Origin: Bog-473 sp963821755
GTDB lineage: Bacteria; Actinomycetota; Acidimicrobiia; Acidimicrobiales; RAAP-2
DNA: 64,000 bases
Direction of reading: 5' to 3'
Assembly: GCA_963821755.1 (NCBI GenBank)
Contig: CAWGEX010000003.1
Coordinates: forward strand, 620,001 to 684,000
Position 1 is the first letter of the stretch. The number at the start of each line of letters is the position of its first letter. This document shows, piece by piece, positions 27,291-35,115 of the stretch. The notes under the pieces are model-generated. The model was not told the origin of the DNA and made no database searches. It was given only the letters and a program-made list of their open reading frames with translations. The position numbers and the translations under genes are program-made.

Positions 27291-27695
27291 GTGGGAACTC
27301 CCGAGGTGAGGCGATGGGTGGTGACGGGTCACATTGTTTCGCCTAGGACTCCCGGAGACAACCCGCCTTCAGCGGTCCCCCGCCGAACGACCGATCGGGT
27401 CGTGAACCCAGGCCGGTGCTTTATCCGGACATCCGGGGACCGCCCCAATTCGCGGGCTCGGGAAAGCCGGATCGACCCTAGGCGTTGCACGCCAGCAGCT
27501 AAGTGCCCTACTTCCGAACAGTTCAGGCAGGACACCGGGACCGCGCGGGTTCCCGGACTCTGATTACCTCTCACACCGTCTTCGCCATCGCGCGGGACGG
27601 ATTACATGGGCGAGAAATGGTTGAGGCCTTCGGGATCTCGCGCCAATCGGGGACTCTCGCTACATTGAGGTCTTCACCACGACGAGAGGATCCCG
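27291..27695. other. Intergenic region, no supported gene
   Basis: About 400 bp between divergent genes. Only a frame on the minus strand (27329-27574) lacking any homology signal is present. An imperfect palindrome ACGACCGATCGGGTCGT lies near 27388-27404. The base composition and short direct repeats suggest a non-coding or eroded segment, and nothing more can be supported. Confidence 0.35.
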
Positions 27696-28007
27696 ATGTC
27701 GTCATTCTCAGGGCCCGAGCATCTCAGCGGCCATCATCGAGACACACTGCTACAGATCTTTCAGCAAAAGACGAACCACAACGTCGAATGGCACGATGTC
27801 ATATCATTGCTCGAAGAAGTCGGATCCATCGAACAACAGCACGACGACATGTTTCTGTTCCGCATCGGCCAAGAGACCGAGGTTCTCAGGCGTCCGAGTG
27901 CCAAGGATATCGACGGACAACAACTCGTCGACTTGCGCCGAATATTGACGAGTGCCGGCTACGACACCGTGGCCGCGGACCTCGAAGACAAGGGCAACGA
28001 AAGCTGA
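27696..28007 (+). CDS. Small protein, possibly HicA-like fold
   Basis: 103 residues, ATG at 27696 after a GAGAGG site. The region HNVEWHDVISLLEEVGSIEQQHDDMFLF...QQLVDLRRILTSAGY has the order of elements seen in HicA/dsRBD-like small proteins (a helix starting near W, then strands, then a C-terminal helix LRRILxxAGY). The catalytic His of classical HicA is not evident. It is coupled to a tiny downstream frame. Function unknown. Confidence 0.6.
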   Translation: MSSFSGPEHLSGHHRDTLLQIFQQKTNHNVEWHDVISLLEEVGSIEQQHDDMFLFRIGQETEVLRRPSAKDIDGQQLVDLRRILTSAGYDTVAADLEDKGNES

Positions 28008-28009
28008 AG

Positions 28010-28174
28010 ATGGCCGACGGCTTGGAGCAGATCCGCCGAAGTAATTCTGATTGGCTGAAGGGTATGACGGAAATAGGTCAATCGGACTATTCACGGAGCG
28101 CCGGGTACGCCGCCAGTGAGTCGCCGACTCGGCTCGACACCTATCAGGCGCCTGTAGTGGACTTCGTTTCATGA
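28010..28174 (+). CDS. Possible 54-residue protein coupled to its neighbours
   Basis: An ATG two bases after the preceding stop opens a 54-codon frame that ends in an ATGA overlap with the SRPBCC gene. The product starts MADGLEQIRRSNSDWLKGMTEIG and is hydrophilic with no known motif. The perfect spacing at both ends is the main evidence. It may be only a translational bridge. Confidence 0.4.
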   Translation: MADGLEQIRRSNSDWLKGMTEIGQSDYSRSAGYAASESPTRLDTYQAPVVDFVS

Positions 28175-28629
28175 CCAAGAGGCTCGAGGTCTCCCGCGAC
28201 ATCGCCGCCCCACCCGAGCGGGTATACGTCGCCATCTCAGACGTGACACGCATGGGCGAGTGGTCTGAGGAATGCCATGCCTGCGAGTGGCACGAGAGCT
28301 ACGACGGTCCGGTCGTCGGCGCTACCTTCGACGGCCACAACCGGCACGACGAGCACCAGTGGACCACGCAAGGCAAGGTCATCGAGGCCGACCCTGGCCG
28401 GGCATTCGTGTTTGAGTGCTCGATGATGGACTTCCACTACGCGACCTGGGGATACCGCATCGAGCCGACCGAGTCGGGATGCCGTGTGACCGAATGGAGT
28501 GAGGACCTGCGGCCTGAATCCGTCATGGAATTCAGCAGGGAGACTTCTGGTGTGGATGACCGAACGGAGCGAAACCGTCGGACCATGAGCGTCACCCTTG
28601 CGCGCCTCGCCGAATCCCTTGAGAGCTGA
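28171..28629 (+). CDS. SRPBCC family protein (polyketide cyclase/START-like)
   Basis: 152 residues with the classical opening LEVSRDIAAPPERVYVAISDVTRMGEWSEECHACEW, then VVGATFDGHNRHDEHQWTTQGKVIEADPGRAFVFE. This is the helix-grip fold that binds hydrophobic ligands. The ligand is unknown. The ATG overlaps the previous frame. It lies in the accessory region. Confidence 0.85.
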   Translation: MTKRLEVSRDIAAPPERVYVAISDVTRMGEWSEECHACEWHESYDGPVVGATFDGHNRHDEHQWTTQGKVIEADPGRAFVFECSMMDFHYATWGYRIEPTESGCRVTEWSEDLRPESVMEFSRETSGVDDRTERNRRTMSVTLARLAESLES

Positions 28630-28656
28630 TCGGCACGTTGGGTGGTTCGAATATTG

Positions 28657-28672
28657 ATCTGACCGGTCAGAT
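28657..28672. promoter_or_regulatory. 16-bp perfect palindrome
   Basis: ATCTGACCGGTCAGAT, a perfect inverted repeat in the 231-bp gap between the SRPBCC and SnoaL-like genes. It could be an operator for a dimeric repressor, though no regulator gene lies adjacent. One such palindrome is expected by chance in a window this size. Confidence 0.25.
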
Positions 28673-28860
28673 TTGCCTGACTTCCCCACAACGCCGGGGT
28701 CGGCGGGACGCCTCGGCACCACGGGGACAATCCCCCGGAACTAGCGTGGCGAGTGACATTGGGTCGACGATCAGCTCACGCCGAGCAGGCAGGTGGTCGG
28801 GAACGCTGCATGAGCGCGGCGATCTTCTGAAATCTCTACGGCAAAGGAACACGGTGAACG

Positions 28861-29274
28861 ATGGGGGTTGCTGAGCGCGAGATCCAAGTGCGGAGGTTCG
28901 TTGACGAGGTCTGGAATGCCCGAAACTACGAAGCGGCTGCCAATCTCTACAGCGAGAAATACGTCAATCAGTTTGGGGCAGGACCCGCGGCCAGAATCGA
29001 GCCGATCCGCCGCTACCACAGTGCTTTTCCCGATCTCCACCTCGACGTCGAGGAGCTGATCGTGGCTGGCGACACGGTCGTCCTCAGGCTCACATTCCGC
29101 GGCACCGACACGGGGGGGTACGTGGACCGGGCCCCTACGGGACGGGCCGTGGAGGAGTGGGTGGTCACCATCATGCACTTCGAGGGCGACAAGGTCGTCA
29201 GGGAATGGATCGGAGCCGACAAGCTCGGCCTGTTCATTCAGCTTGGGGTCTTAGACGACCCGTGGCGCAACTAG
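28861..29274 (+). CDS. SnoaL-like/ester cyclase family protein
   Basis: 137 residues. The opening REIQVRRFVDEVWNARNYEAAANLYSEKYVNQ, then IRRYHSAFPDLHLDVEELIVAGDTVVLRLTFRGTDTG, and MHFEGDKVVREWIGADKLGLFIQLG, is the full SnoaL-like (NTF2-fold) pattern. Members are polyketide cyclases, isomerases or of unknown function. The ATG follows AAGGAA by about 11 bases. Confidence 0.85.
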   Translation: MGVAEREIQVRRFVDEVWNARNYEAAANLYSEKYVNQFGAGPAARIEPIRRYHSAFPDLHLDVEELIVAGDTVVLRLTFRGTDTGGYVDRAPTGRAVEEWVVTIMHFEGDKVVREWIGADKLGLFIQLGVLDDPWRN

Positions 29275-29376
29275 GAATCCACCGCCCTTCCCTTCGGCTT
29301 GGGAGTGCGACTCCACAATCCCCATACAGAATCGGTTCACCCCAGTACCCGCACCTTGGTGGTCCAGGCGAGGGCA

Positions 29377-30363
29377 TCAGCGCCGACGGAGATTGTCCAG
29401 CACCTCGGGGTTCACGACATTCAAGGGTTCACCGGCAGCGAATGCGTTGATCTGGTCGAAGATGTCGGAAAACTGGATTTCCCACTCGTCGGTGGAGACG
29501 TATCCGATGTGCGGCGTACAGATGACGTTCTCCATCTGGAGAAGCGGATCAGCTGTGTCGGTGAGAGGTTCGGTTTCATACACATCGACGGCCGCCATTC
29601 CAGGTCTGCCTGTCGTCAACGCCCCGATGAGTGCGCCCGGCTCAATGAGTCCAGCCCGGCTGGTGTTGACAAGTAACGCCGACATTTTCATCCCTTCGAG
29701 ATCGCTGCGAGTAACGACGCCTCGTGTGGTTTCAACAAGCCGCATGTGAAGCGAGATCACGTCGTTTCTCTCGAAGAACGACTTCCTGGATTCGGCCACT
29801 TGCATTCCCTCTTCCTGGGCCCGTTTCCTTGAGTCATCGCTGGCCCAGAACACCACCTTCATGCCGAATGCCCGGCCATAGTCGGCGACCACCTTGCCGA
29901 TCCGCCCATATCCGTAGATCCCAAGCGTTCTGTTCCGGAGCGAATGCCCAACTCCGTCCTGCCAGTGGCCTCGCTTCATGGATGCGACCTGTTGGGGGAT
30001 CCGCCGCATTCCGGCGATGACGAGCCCCCAGGTCAATTCGGCGGTGGCGTAGGACGGTAGTCCTTGATGGAGGTTGGAGGACACGACGATACCGAGTGCA
30101 GTGCAAGTGTGTATGTCGATGTGGGGGTAGACACTCCGTTGGCTGATGAGTTTCAGCCGCGGCAGCTTTTCCAGGAGTGCCGTGCGGATCATGGTGCGCT
30201 CCCGGATCAGAACCAACGCCTCGGTGTCGGCGAGTCGTTCGGCTAGTTTCGTTGCGTCTTCGACGTGATCGGTCCACACCGTGACGTCGTGACCGTCGAG
30301 CCTTTCAAAGCACTTGAGGGTTCTGAGGGTGTCGAAGTAGTCATCGAGGATCGTCACCTTCAT
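29377..30363 (-). CDS. D-isomer-specific 2-hydroxyacid dehydrogenase
   Basis: 328 residues from ATG 30363; upstream in-frame codons to 30477 seem non-coding. The nucleotide-binding motif is LGIYGYGRIGKVVADYGRAFG. The catalytic triad is visible as Arg in NTSRAGLI, Glu in DVYETEPL and His in TPHIGYVS. It reduces or oxidises a 2-keto/2-hydroxy acid with NAD(P)H; closest by pattern are phosphoglycerate-dehydrogenase-like enzymes lacking the ACT domain. It is the last gene of the AT-richer stretch before the surface-protein gene. Confidence 0.88.
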   Translation of the reverse strand: MKVTILDDYFDTLRTLKCFERLDGHDVTVWTDHVEDATKLAERLADTEALVLIRERTMIRTALLEKLPRLKLISQRSVYPHIDIHTCTALGIVVSSNLHQGLPSYATAELTWGLVIAGMRRIPQQVASMKRGHWQDGVGHSLRNRTLGIYGYGRIGKVVADYGRAFGMKVVFWASDDSRKRAQEEGMQVAESRKSFFERNDVISLHMRLVETTRGVVTRSDLEGMKMSALLVNTSRAGLIEPGALIGALTTGRPGMAAVDVYETEPLTDTADPLLQMENVICTPHIGYVSTDEWEIQFSDIFDQINAFAAGEPLNVVNPEVLDNLRRR

Positions 30364-30535
30364 GCTGCCGTGCCCACCTTTCGCCATGCCCCACAGATCG
30401 ACGGCCTTCAGTCTGGCGCGGGGAAGTACAAGGTGCCCTCGTTCGCCGGACAGGTCGCAGCGCGTCTCGGACCCCATTTGGTGCCCTTGGACGTGCGGCG
30501 ATCAGTCGTCGCCAGATACAAGGGGCCCGAGGGGA

Positions 30536-30546
30536 GTTCAAGTCCC
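30536..30546. repeat. 11-bp repeat of the tRNA-Leu T-loop (possible att remnant)
   Basis: GTTCAAGTCCC here is identical to 24612-24622 inside tRNA-Leu, in the same orientation. The two copies bracket the AT-richer accessory stretch. It is short enough to be chance and no integrase gene is present, so it is only a candidate attachment-site remnant. Confidence 0.25.
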
Positions 30547-30583
30547 TCCTTCGTCCTTGGACCGGCAACGATCCCGAGGGGGT

Positions 30584-32623
30584 TCAGCGCTGTGTCCGCC
30601 GGCGACGTGATTGTTGGAAAAAAAGACCTGAGGGGAACCTGATCCGACTCAGGGGTCCGGTGCGACGATTCGTATGGCGCAGAGGGACCGCGCTCACGCG
30701 CAAATGGCAGTGCAGCCAGCGTCGCCGGCCGGTCCAAGAGATGGCGAGGAGGGCCAGGCCGGCGAGAAGCAGACCGGATCCGAACGTCACGAGTGGGAGG
30801 AAGGTGGCGCCGGTGAAGGCCAACAATGGAGATCCACTGGGCGCCGCAGCCGCCGGCGTGGTCTGACCTTTCGCCGCCACGACCGCAGCAGTCGGGCTGC
30901 AACTCGGTCTTGGGACCACGGTGCCGGCCGCGTTGGTGATGCAGGCGTCGACGTTAACGGTGGGCGCGCTCAAGGTGATGGCCCCGCGCGCGACCCCCCA
31001 TGGATAGGGGTTGTTCAGAAAGGTGGGATCGGCGAGATTGGCCCAGATGTTGCCGTAGAAGACGGGCTGGAGTTGACCGGGCCCGGGCACGGGTGGCCCG
31101 CTCCCGCCGCCGTTGCCCTTGCAAGGGCCCTTGGTGCCGCTGAAGAACGGGACGAAGACGACGACGACATTGAAGCCGGCCGGCAGGCCCGAGACGCTCC
31201 AGTTGCCCTGCGCGTCCGTCATTGCCTGACCGCCGTTGCCGCTGGCATCGACCACGAACACGCAGACGTTGGGCAACGGCACTGGGCCGGTGGTGTCGAC
31301 GTGACCCGACAGGACCACCTGCGGTGTGGCGCAGGCCGCTGTCGGGAGGGCAGTCGCACCGAGGCAGGCGACGATGCCCGAGGTGCCGGCGTCGACCGTC
31401 GTGGCCCCGCGAGGCGGGGTGATGACGTGCTCATCGGTCCCGCTCAAGGGCTGGTTGATGTACCAGGAGGGCACAGGTGTGGGGAGGATCGGTTGCGCGC
31501 AGTCCCCGTTGGCGGTGGTGTAGAAGGCCAAGTCGAACGGGCCGGACTCGGCCGTATCAAATGACCACGTGCCGTCTTCCCCCACACTGTCGTAGTTGGT
31601 TCGGCCGGGGAAAGCGGCCGGTGAGAACACGACGCAACTGTTGGGGATCGCAGCACCGCTGGTGGCGTCGAGCAAGACCCCTGATGTCGTCGTCGTAGCC
31701 GGGACGGGGTAGGTGATGGTGACCGCGCCGTCGCCGGTGTTGGTCGACTTGGAGACCACGTTGGTACTCGGGTCGTTGAAGCCCGAACCGCCCCCGCCGG
31801 CTCCTGAATTGATGCCCGACGGATCGTCGACGCCGCCGCCCCCGCCGCCGAAGTAACCCCCGCCTCCGCCCCCGCCCGAGCTCACGGACCCCAGAAACGA
31901 ATTACCGCCACTACCGCCGGCTCCGGGGTTGCTGGGTGTCATCGCCGGCCCGCCGCCGGCCGAGCCCTTGGCTGAGGGCCCCTGGTTGCCGGCTCCGCCC
32001 CCACCCCCGGCGGCCAGGGTGCCGCCCAGACCGACCACGGTGCCATCTTGGTTGGTTGTGGTCGCATCGGAGCCTGGGCCATTGCTTCCGCCGGCACCGG
32101 CGATTTCGCTGCTGTCGCCACCGGCGCCCCCGCCACCGCCTACGGCGAGAAGCACGGTTGACGTCGGGAACGCCTCAAACACGAACGAACCACCACCACC
32201 GCCGCCACCTACCCCGGGCCCGGGACTGGCAGGTCCGGCAGCACCCCCACCGCCGAAGCCACCGCCGCCGTTGGCGGCGGCTGTCCCGACAACGACCGAA
32301 AACGTTTCGCCCCACTCGGTCGGCACCGTCGCCACCATTCCGCCACCGGCCCCGCCAACGCCCCCCGCGGCAGATGAGGCACCAGATCCTGCAGCCATGC
32401 TGACCGTCACCGACGAGACCCCGGCAGGCACGCTCCACTGTTGGGTGGACCCAGCCGGCAGGAAATTGACCGTGCATGTCGTTGCGTCACATGACGGTGT
32501 GGGATCAGCCGACGCCACCGAAGGGTGGATGACTCCAGTCGCCAGCACGCCCACCACGGCGGAGACAACCATCACTGCGAGCACGCCACGACTGATCAGG
32601 TGAGGGCGAACGACAACGTGCAC
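30584..32623 (-). CDS. Glycine-rich secreted surface protein with LAFTG anchor
   Basis: 679 residues. It has an N-terminal signal peptide (hydrophobic residues about 12-35, then PSVASADPT). Residues 50-310 are an extremely Gly-rich domain (runs of GGGGG, with IxVGxxG-type units), followed by Pro-linked beta-sandwich-like segments (SGVLLDATSGAAIPNSCVVF; VVLSGHVDTTGPVPLPNVCVFV) of carboxypeptidase-regulatory-like type. Near the C-terminus SPLLAFTGA, a hydrophobic helix (LPLVTFGSGLLLAGLALLAI) and WTGRRRW resemble a class E sortase LAxTG signal. The tail then runs on about 45 residues longer than usual. Likely cell-wall-anchored and exposed. No sortase gene is in the window. Confidence 0.7.
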   Translation of the reverse strand: MHVVVRPHLISRGVLAVMVVSAVVGVLATGVIHPSVASADPTPSCDATTCTVNFLPAGSTQQWSVPAGVSSVTVSMAAGSGASSAAGGVGGAGGGMVATVPTEWGETFSVVVGTAAANGGGGFGGGGAAGPASPGPGVGGGGGGGSFVFEAFPTSTVLLAVGGGGGAGGDSSEIAGAGGSNGPGSDATTTNQDGTVVGLGGTLAAGGGGGAGNQGPSAKGSAGGGPAMTPSNPGAGGSGGNSFLGSVSSGGGGGGGYFGGGGGGVDDPSGINSGAGGGGSGFNDPSTNVVSKSTNTGDGAVTITYPVPATTTTSGVLLDATSGAAIPNSCVVFSPAAFPGRTNYDSVGEDGTWSFDTAESGPFDLAFYTTANGDCAQPILPTPVPSWYINQPLSGTDEHVITPPRGATTVDAGTSGIVACLGATALPTAACATPQVVLSGHVDTTGPVPLPNVCVFVVDASGNGGQAMTDAQGNWSVSGLPAGFNVVVVFVPFFSGTKGPCKGNGGGSGPPVPGPGQLQPVFYGNIWANLADPTFLNNPYPWGVARGAITLSAPTVNVDACITNAAGTVVPRPSCSPTAAVVAAKGQTTPAAAAPSGSPLLAFTGATFLPLVTFGSGLLLAGLALLAISWTGRRRWLHCHLRVSAVPLRHTNRRTGPLSRIRFPSGLFFQQSRRRRTQR

Positions 32624-32960
32624 CTGCGGCTCTCCTTCGAACAGCGGTCATCAGGGAACCCCTGAAGTGGCGAACACGCTACGGCGGCCCGGCGACGAAA
32701 CGGTGGATGCCGGCGTTGTCGGAACTGGGCATACCCGGACCCGACACAAAGGGACTGGCCGTCCTCCCCGTGCTGTCAGGCCATCTTCAGCGTGCGTTCA
32801 ACCACGGCGTTTAGGTTGACCATCGGCGCCAGGACGGCCCATTCTGCGTCAGAGTCCCGCTCGGGTTCGGTGGGCTCCCCACCGTGCACCCTGTGCCCAC
32901 CGAGCCGGGACGGGGCGGCGCGGCGGCGCGGCGCGGCGGCGCGGAGCTGGTCTATGGCAT
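32624..32960. other. Intergenic region with GCGGCGCGG repeats
   Basis: About 340 bp between the surface protein and the pilin gene, both on the minus strand. A low-complexity GCGGCGCGG tract (about 32912-32944) lies just downstream of the pilin stop. No supported gene was seen. It may hold the pilin terminator and the surface-protein promoter. Confidence 0.4.
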
Positions 32961-33323
32961 CTAACGCAACAGCTGGAGAATCTGCTGCTGGTTCCCGTTG
33001 TTCGCGGTGGCCGCGCAGGCTGGCGCGTCCGGTGGGGTGGTGCCCGAGTTGATTCGCTGACCGGTGCTCAGCTGGTTCCCACTGCCCAGTTGGTTGCTCA
33101 TCTGCGAGTTGGCGATGCTGAGCTGGCTGGTCCCGCTCTGGGTGCTGGTGTCGCCCTGGGTGCTCAGGCAGCTGTTGGCGTGGGTGAACAGGTTGCTCAC
33201 CGAGGTGCCCAAGAAGGCGACGCCGACCACCGCCACCACTGCGATCAGGCCCACCAAGAGGGCGTATTCGATCATGGCGGCGCCGCGCTCGCTGCGCGAC
33301 CGACCCGACAGTGTGCTCCGCAT
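32961..33323 (-). CDS. Flp/Fap-type (type IVb) pilin
   Basis: 120 residues from ATG 33323, or about 134 from GTG 33365, which has a better-placed AAGGGA site. It has a basic leader, then the prepilin-peptidase motif RGAAMIEYALLVGLIAVVAVVG, where cleavage after Gly leaves Ala-Ala-Met-Ile-Glu-Tyr and a 22-residue hydrophobic helix. The C-terminal half is Ser/Thr/Gln/Asn-rich and longer than typical Flp (about 60 residues) with two Cys. It would be a pilus subunit for adhesion. No tad/cpa secretion genes are near. Confidence 0.85.
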   Translation of the reverse strand: MRSTLSGRSRSERGAAMIEYALLVGLIAVVAVVGVAFLGTSVSNLFTHANSCLSTQGDTSTQSGTSQLSIANSQMSNQLGSGNQLSTGQRINSGTTPPDAPACAATANNGNQQQILQLLR

Positions 33324-33873
33324 CCGCCGAAGGGTCGAAAGAGCTTGCCTGTCCGGTGCTGTCACGTTGAGTCCCGTCCCTTGAGATTCGATTCGATACG
33401 AACCCCGCGTGCGGCCGTCCCCGCCAAGAGCGGCCACACCCGGGGTCGTCCGCCTGGCGACAGCATGGCCGCGACAAGGTGCAGGCTTGGGGCACCGACG
33501 TTGCACCTTGGTTGCGGTTGGGCCAGACCGACGCAGAGAGAGGGCCGAAGCGTCCTGAGCGCCAGTACTCGACGCGCCGACCGGCTCAGCAGGCGGAGGA
33601 AGCGGTGGGCCGTCGCACGAACAGCTCACCCTTCGAACCTCCCCGGGTACGCCACCGGTCGTACCCGGAGAAACCCGTATCTCAGGCACCAACGGCACGG
33701 ACCTCTTAGCCGGAATAGGAAAAGGTGCTACTAGCGGTACGATCTGTTGCGGGTCGCGCAACAACTGAACGGCCGTAATGCCACTCTTTGGATAGCGGCG
33801 TGCCACACTGGGGATCTCAACGCCCCGAGCCCTCCCACCGGGGCGTTCGCCGACGAATGGAGACGTCGTAGCC
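33324..33873 (+). promoter_or_regulatory. Leader region of the fab operon with three hairpins
   Basis: 550 bp between the divergent pilin gene and fabD. Three perfect stems are visible: CCGGGTACG/CGTACCCGG (33643-33668, 9 bp), TGTTGCG/CGCAACA (33745-33763, 7 bp) and AACGCCCC/GGGGCGTT (33819-33847, 8 bp). The last ends 26 bases before the fabD GTG. None is followed by a T-run, so they are not obvious terminators. No gene was supported here. Confidence 0.4.
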
Positions 33874-35115
33874 GTGTTGGTTTTTACCTTCCCAGGACAA
33901 GGTTCTCAGCGCTCCGGCATGGGCGAGCCATGGGTCGACCATCCCTCTTGGGAAGTGGTCGAAGAGGCATCCGCGGCGACCAATCGCGATCTGTCGCACC
34001 TCCTCCTCCGTGCCGAGATGGAGGAACTTACCCAAACGGCCAACGCCCAACTGGCCACGACGGTGCTCAGCCTGGTCATCCTCGATGCGGTCGAGCGGGT
34101 CGGTCTCACCCCGGCCGCCTGCGCCGGCCACAGTCTGGGCGAGTACACCGCCCTGGTGGCCAGCGGGGCACTGACCTTCGAGCACGGCATCGGCCTCGTG
34201 GTGGCCCGCGGCAACGCCATGGCCCGGGCCGGTGAGGACGCGCCAGGCACCATGGCCGCCCTCTTGGGCATCTCGGATGACGACGCTGAAGCAGCCTGCC
34301 AGCGCGCCGAGGGTGACGTCTGGGTGGCCAACTACAACGCCCCGGGCCAGGTCGTCATCGCCGGCACCCGGGAGGCCGTGGCCACGGCCGGCGCGCTGGC
34401 CAAGGAATTGGGCGCCAAGAAGGTGATGCCCATCGCCGTCTCCGGTGCCTTCCACACCCCCCTCATGCGGGCGGCCCGGGCCCCTCTGCGCGAAGCGCTG
34501 GCCGCCGTGACCTTCCTCACCCCCGAGGTCCGGGTGGTAGCCAACGTCGACGCCCGCGTGCACGACGACCCCGCCGATTGGCCTGGGCTCCTTTCGGCGC
34601 AGCTCTGCAGCCCGGTTCGGTGGCGACAGACCCTGGAGACATTCGCTGGCCTGGGGCTCACCTCCCTGGTCGAGTTGGGCCCCGGGGCGGTGCTCAGTGG
34701 CCTGGCCAAGCGCAGCCTGCCGGAAATTCAGTCGCTGTCGGTGACCAAGCCGGAAGACCTGGACACCCTGATGGACACCATTGGCGCCGCCGGCACATGG
34801 CGGGCCGAGCCAGCGCTGCACCAGGGTGAGCACCTCTACATGTCCGAACGGGTGGTGGTCAGCCCGGGTGGCGGCATCTTCTCCCCCGAGGAGTCGCTCC
34901 GGGCTCCCGGTACCGGCCTCTTGCCGGGAACCGACAATGGCGCAGACGACAGCCCGCTTTCGATGGTCGAGGTGGGTGACCTCATCGGCCGGGTCGGCAT
35001 CACCGACGTACGTACTCCTTTTGGTGGGCAGGTAATCCGGTGGATGGCCGTGGCCGGCGAACGCGTGCAAGACGGCCAACCGCTGGTATGGCTTCGCGTG
35101 CCGGACGCCAGCTGA
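33874..35115 (+). CDS. fabD: Malonyl-CoA:ACP transacylase fused to a barrel-sandwich domain
   Basis: 413 residues. Residues 1-310 are FabD: FTFPGQGSQ, the nucleophile Ser87 in GHSLGEY, the catalytic His in GAFHTPLM and VELGPGAVLSGL. It loads malonate onto ACP for type II fatty-acid synthesis. Residues about 320-413 are an extra domain whose two halves (ERVVVSPGGGIFSPEE...VEVGDLIGRV and VRTPFGGQVIRWMAVAGERVQDGQPLVWLRV) match biotinyl/lipoyl-type barrel-sandwich sequence but lack the modifiable Lys (no EAMKM). Typical FabD is about 310 residues. The GTG start lies ten bases after GGAG. First gene of fabD-fabG-acpP-fabF. Confidence 0.9.
   Translation: MLVFTFPGQGSQRSGMGEPWVDHPSWEVVEEASAATNRDLSHLLLRAEMEELTQTANAQLATTVLSLVILDAVERVGLTPAACAGHSLGEYTALVASGALTFEHGIGLVVARGNAMARAGEDAPGTMAALLGISDDDAEAACQRAEGDVWVANYNAPGQVVIAGTREAVATAGALAKELGAKKVMPIAVSGAFHTPLMRAARAPLREALAAVTFLTPEVRVVANVDARVHDDPADWPGLLSAQLCSPVRWRQTLETFAGLGLTSLVELGPGAVLSGLAKRSLPEIQSLSVTKPEDLDTLMDTIGAAGTWRAEPALHQGEHLYMSERVVVSPGGGIFSPEESLRAPGTGLLPGTDNGADDSPLSMVEVGDLIGRVGITDVRTPFGGQVIRWMAVAGERVQDGQPLVWLRVPDAS

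Noticed and set aside
30590..30880. Possible plus-strand gene over the C-terminus of the surface protein
   Set aside because: The short frames there have no start site or motif, while the minus-strand frame has the LAFTG-helix-basic end.
32776..33495. 239-residue minus-strand frame around the pilin
   Set aside because: Out of frame with the pilin, which has the clear prepilin motif; the composition is not protein-like.
33640..33720. Possible glycine riboswitch upstream of fabD (ATCTCAGGCA)
   Set aside because: The upstream GCCGAAG-type core and paired aptamer are absent, and the downstream genes are not glycine-related.
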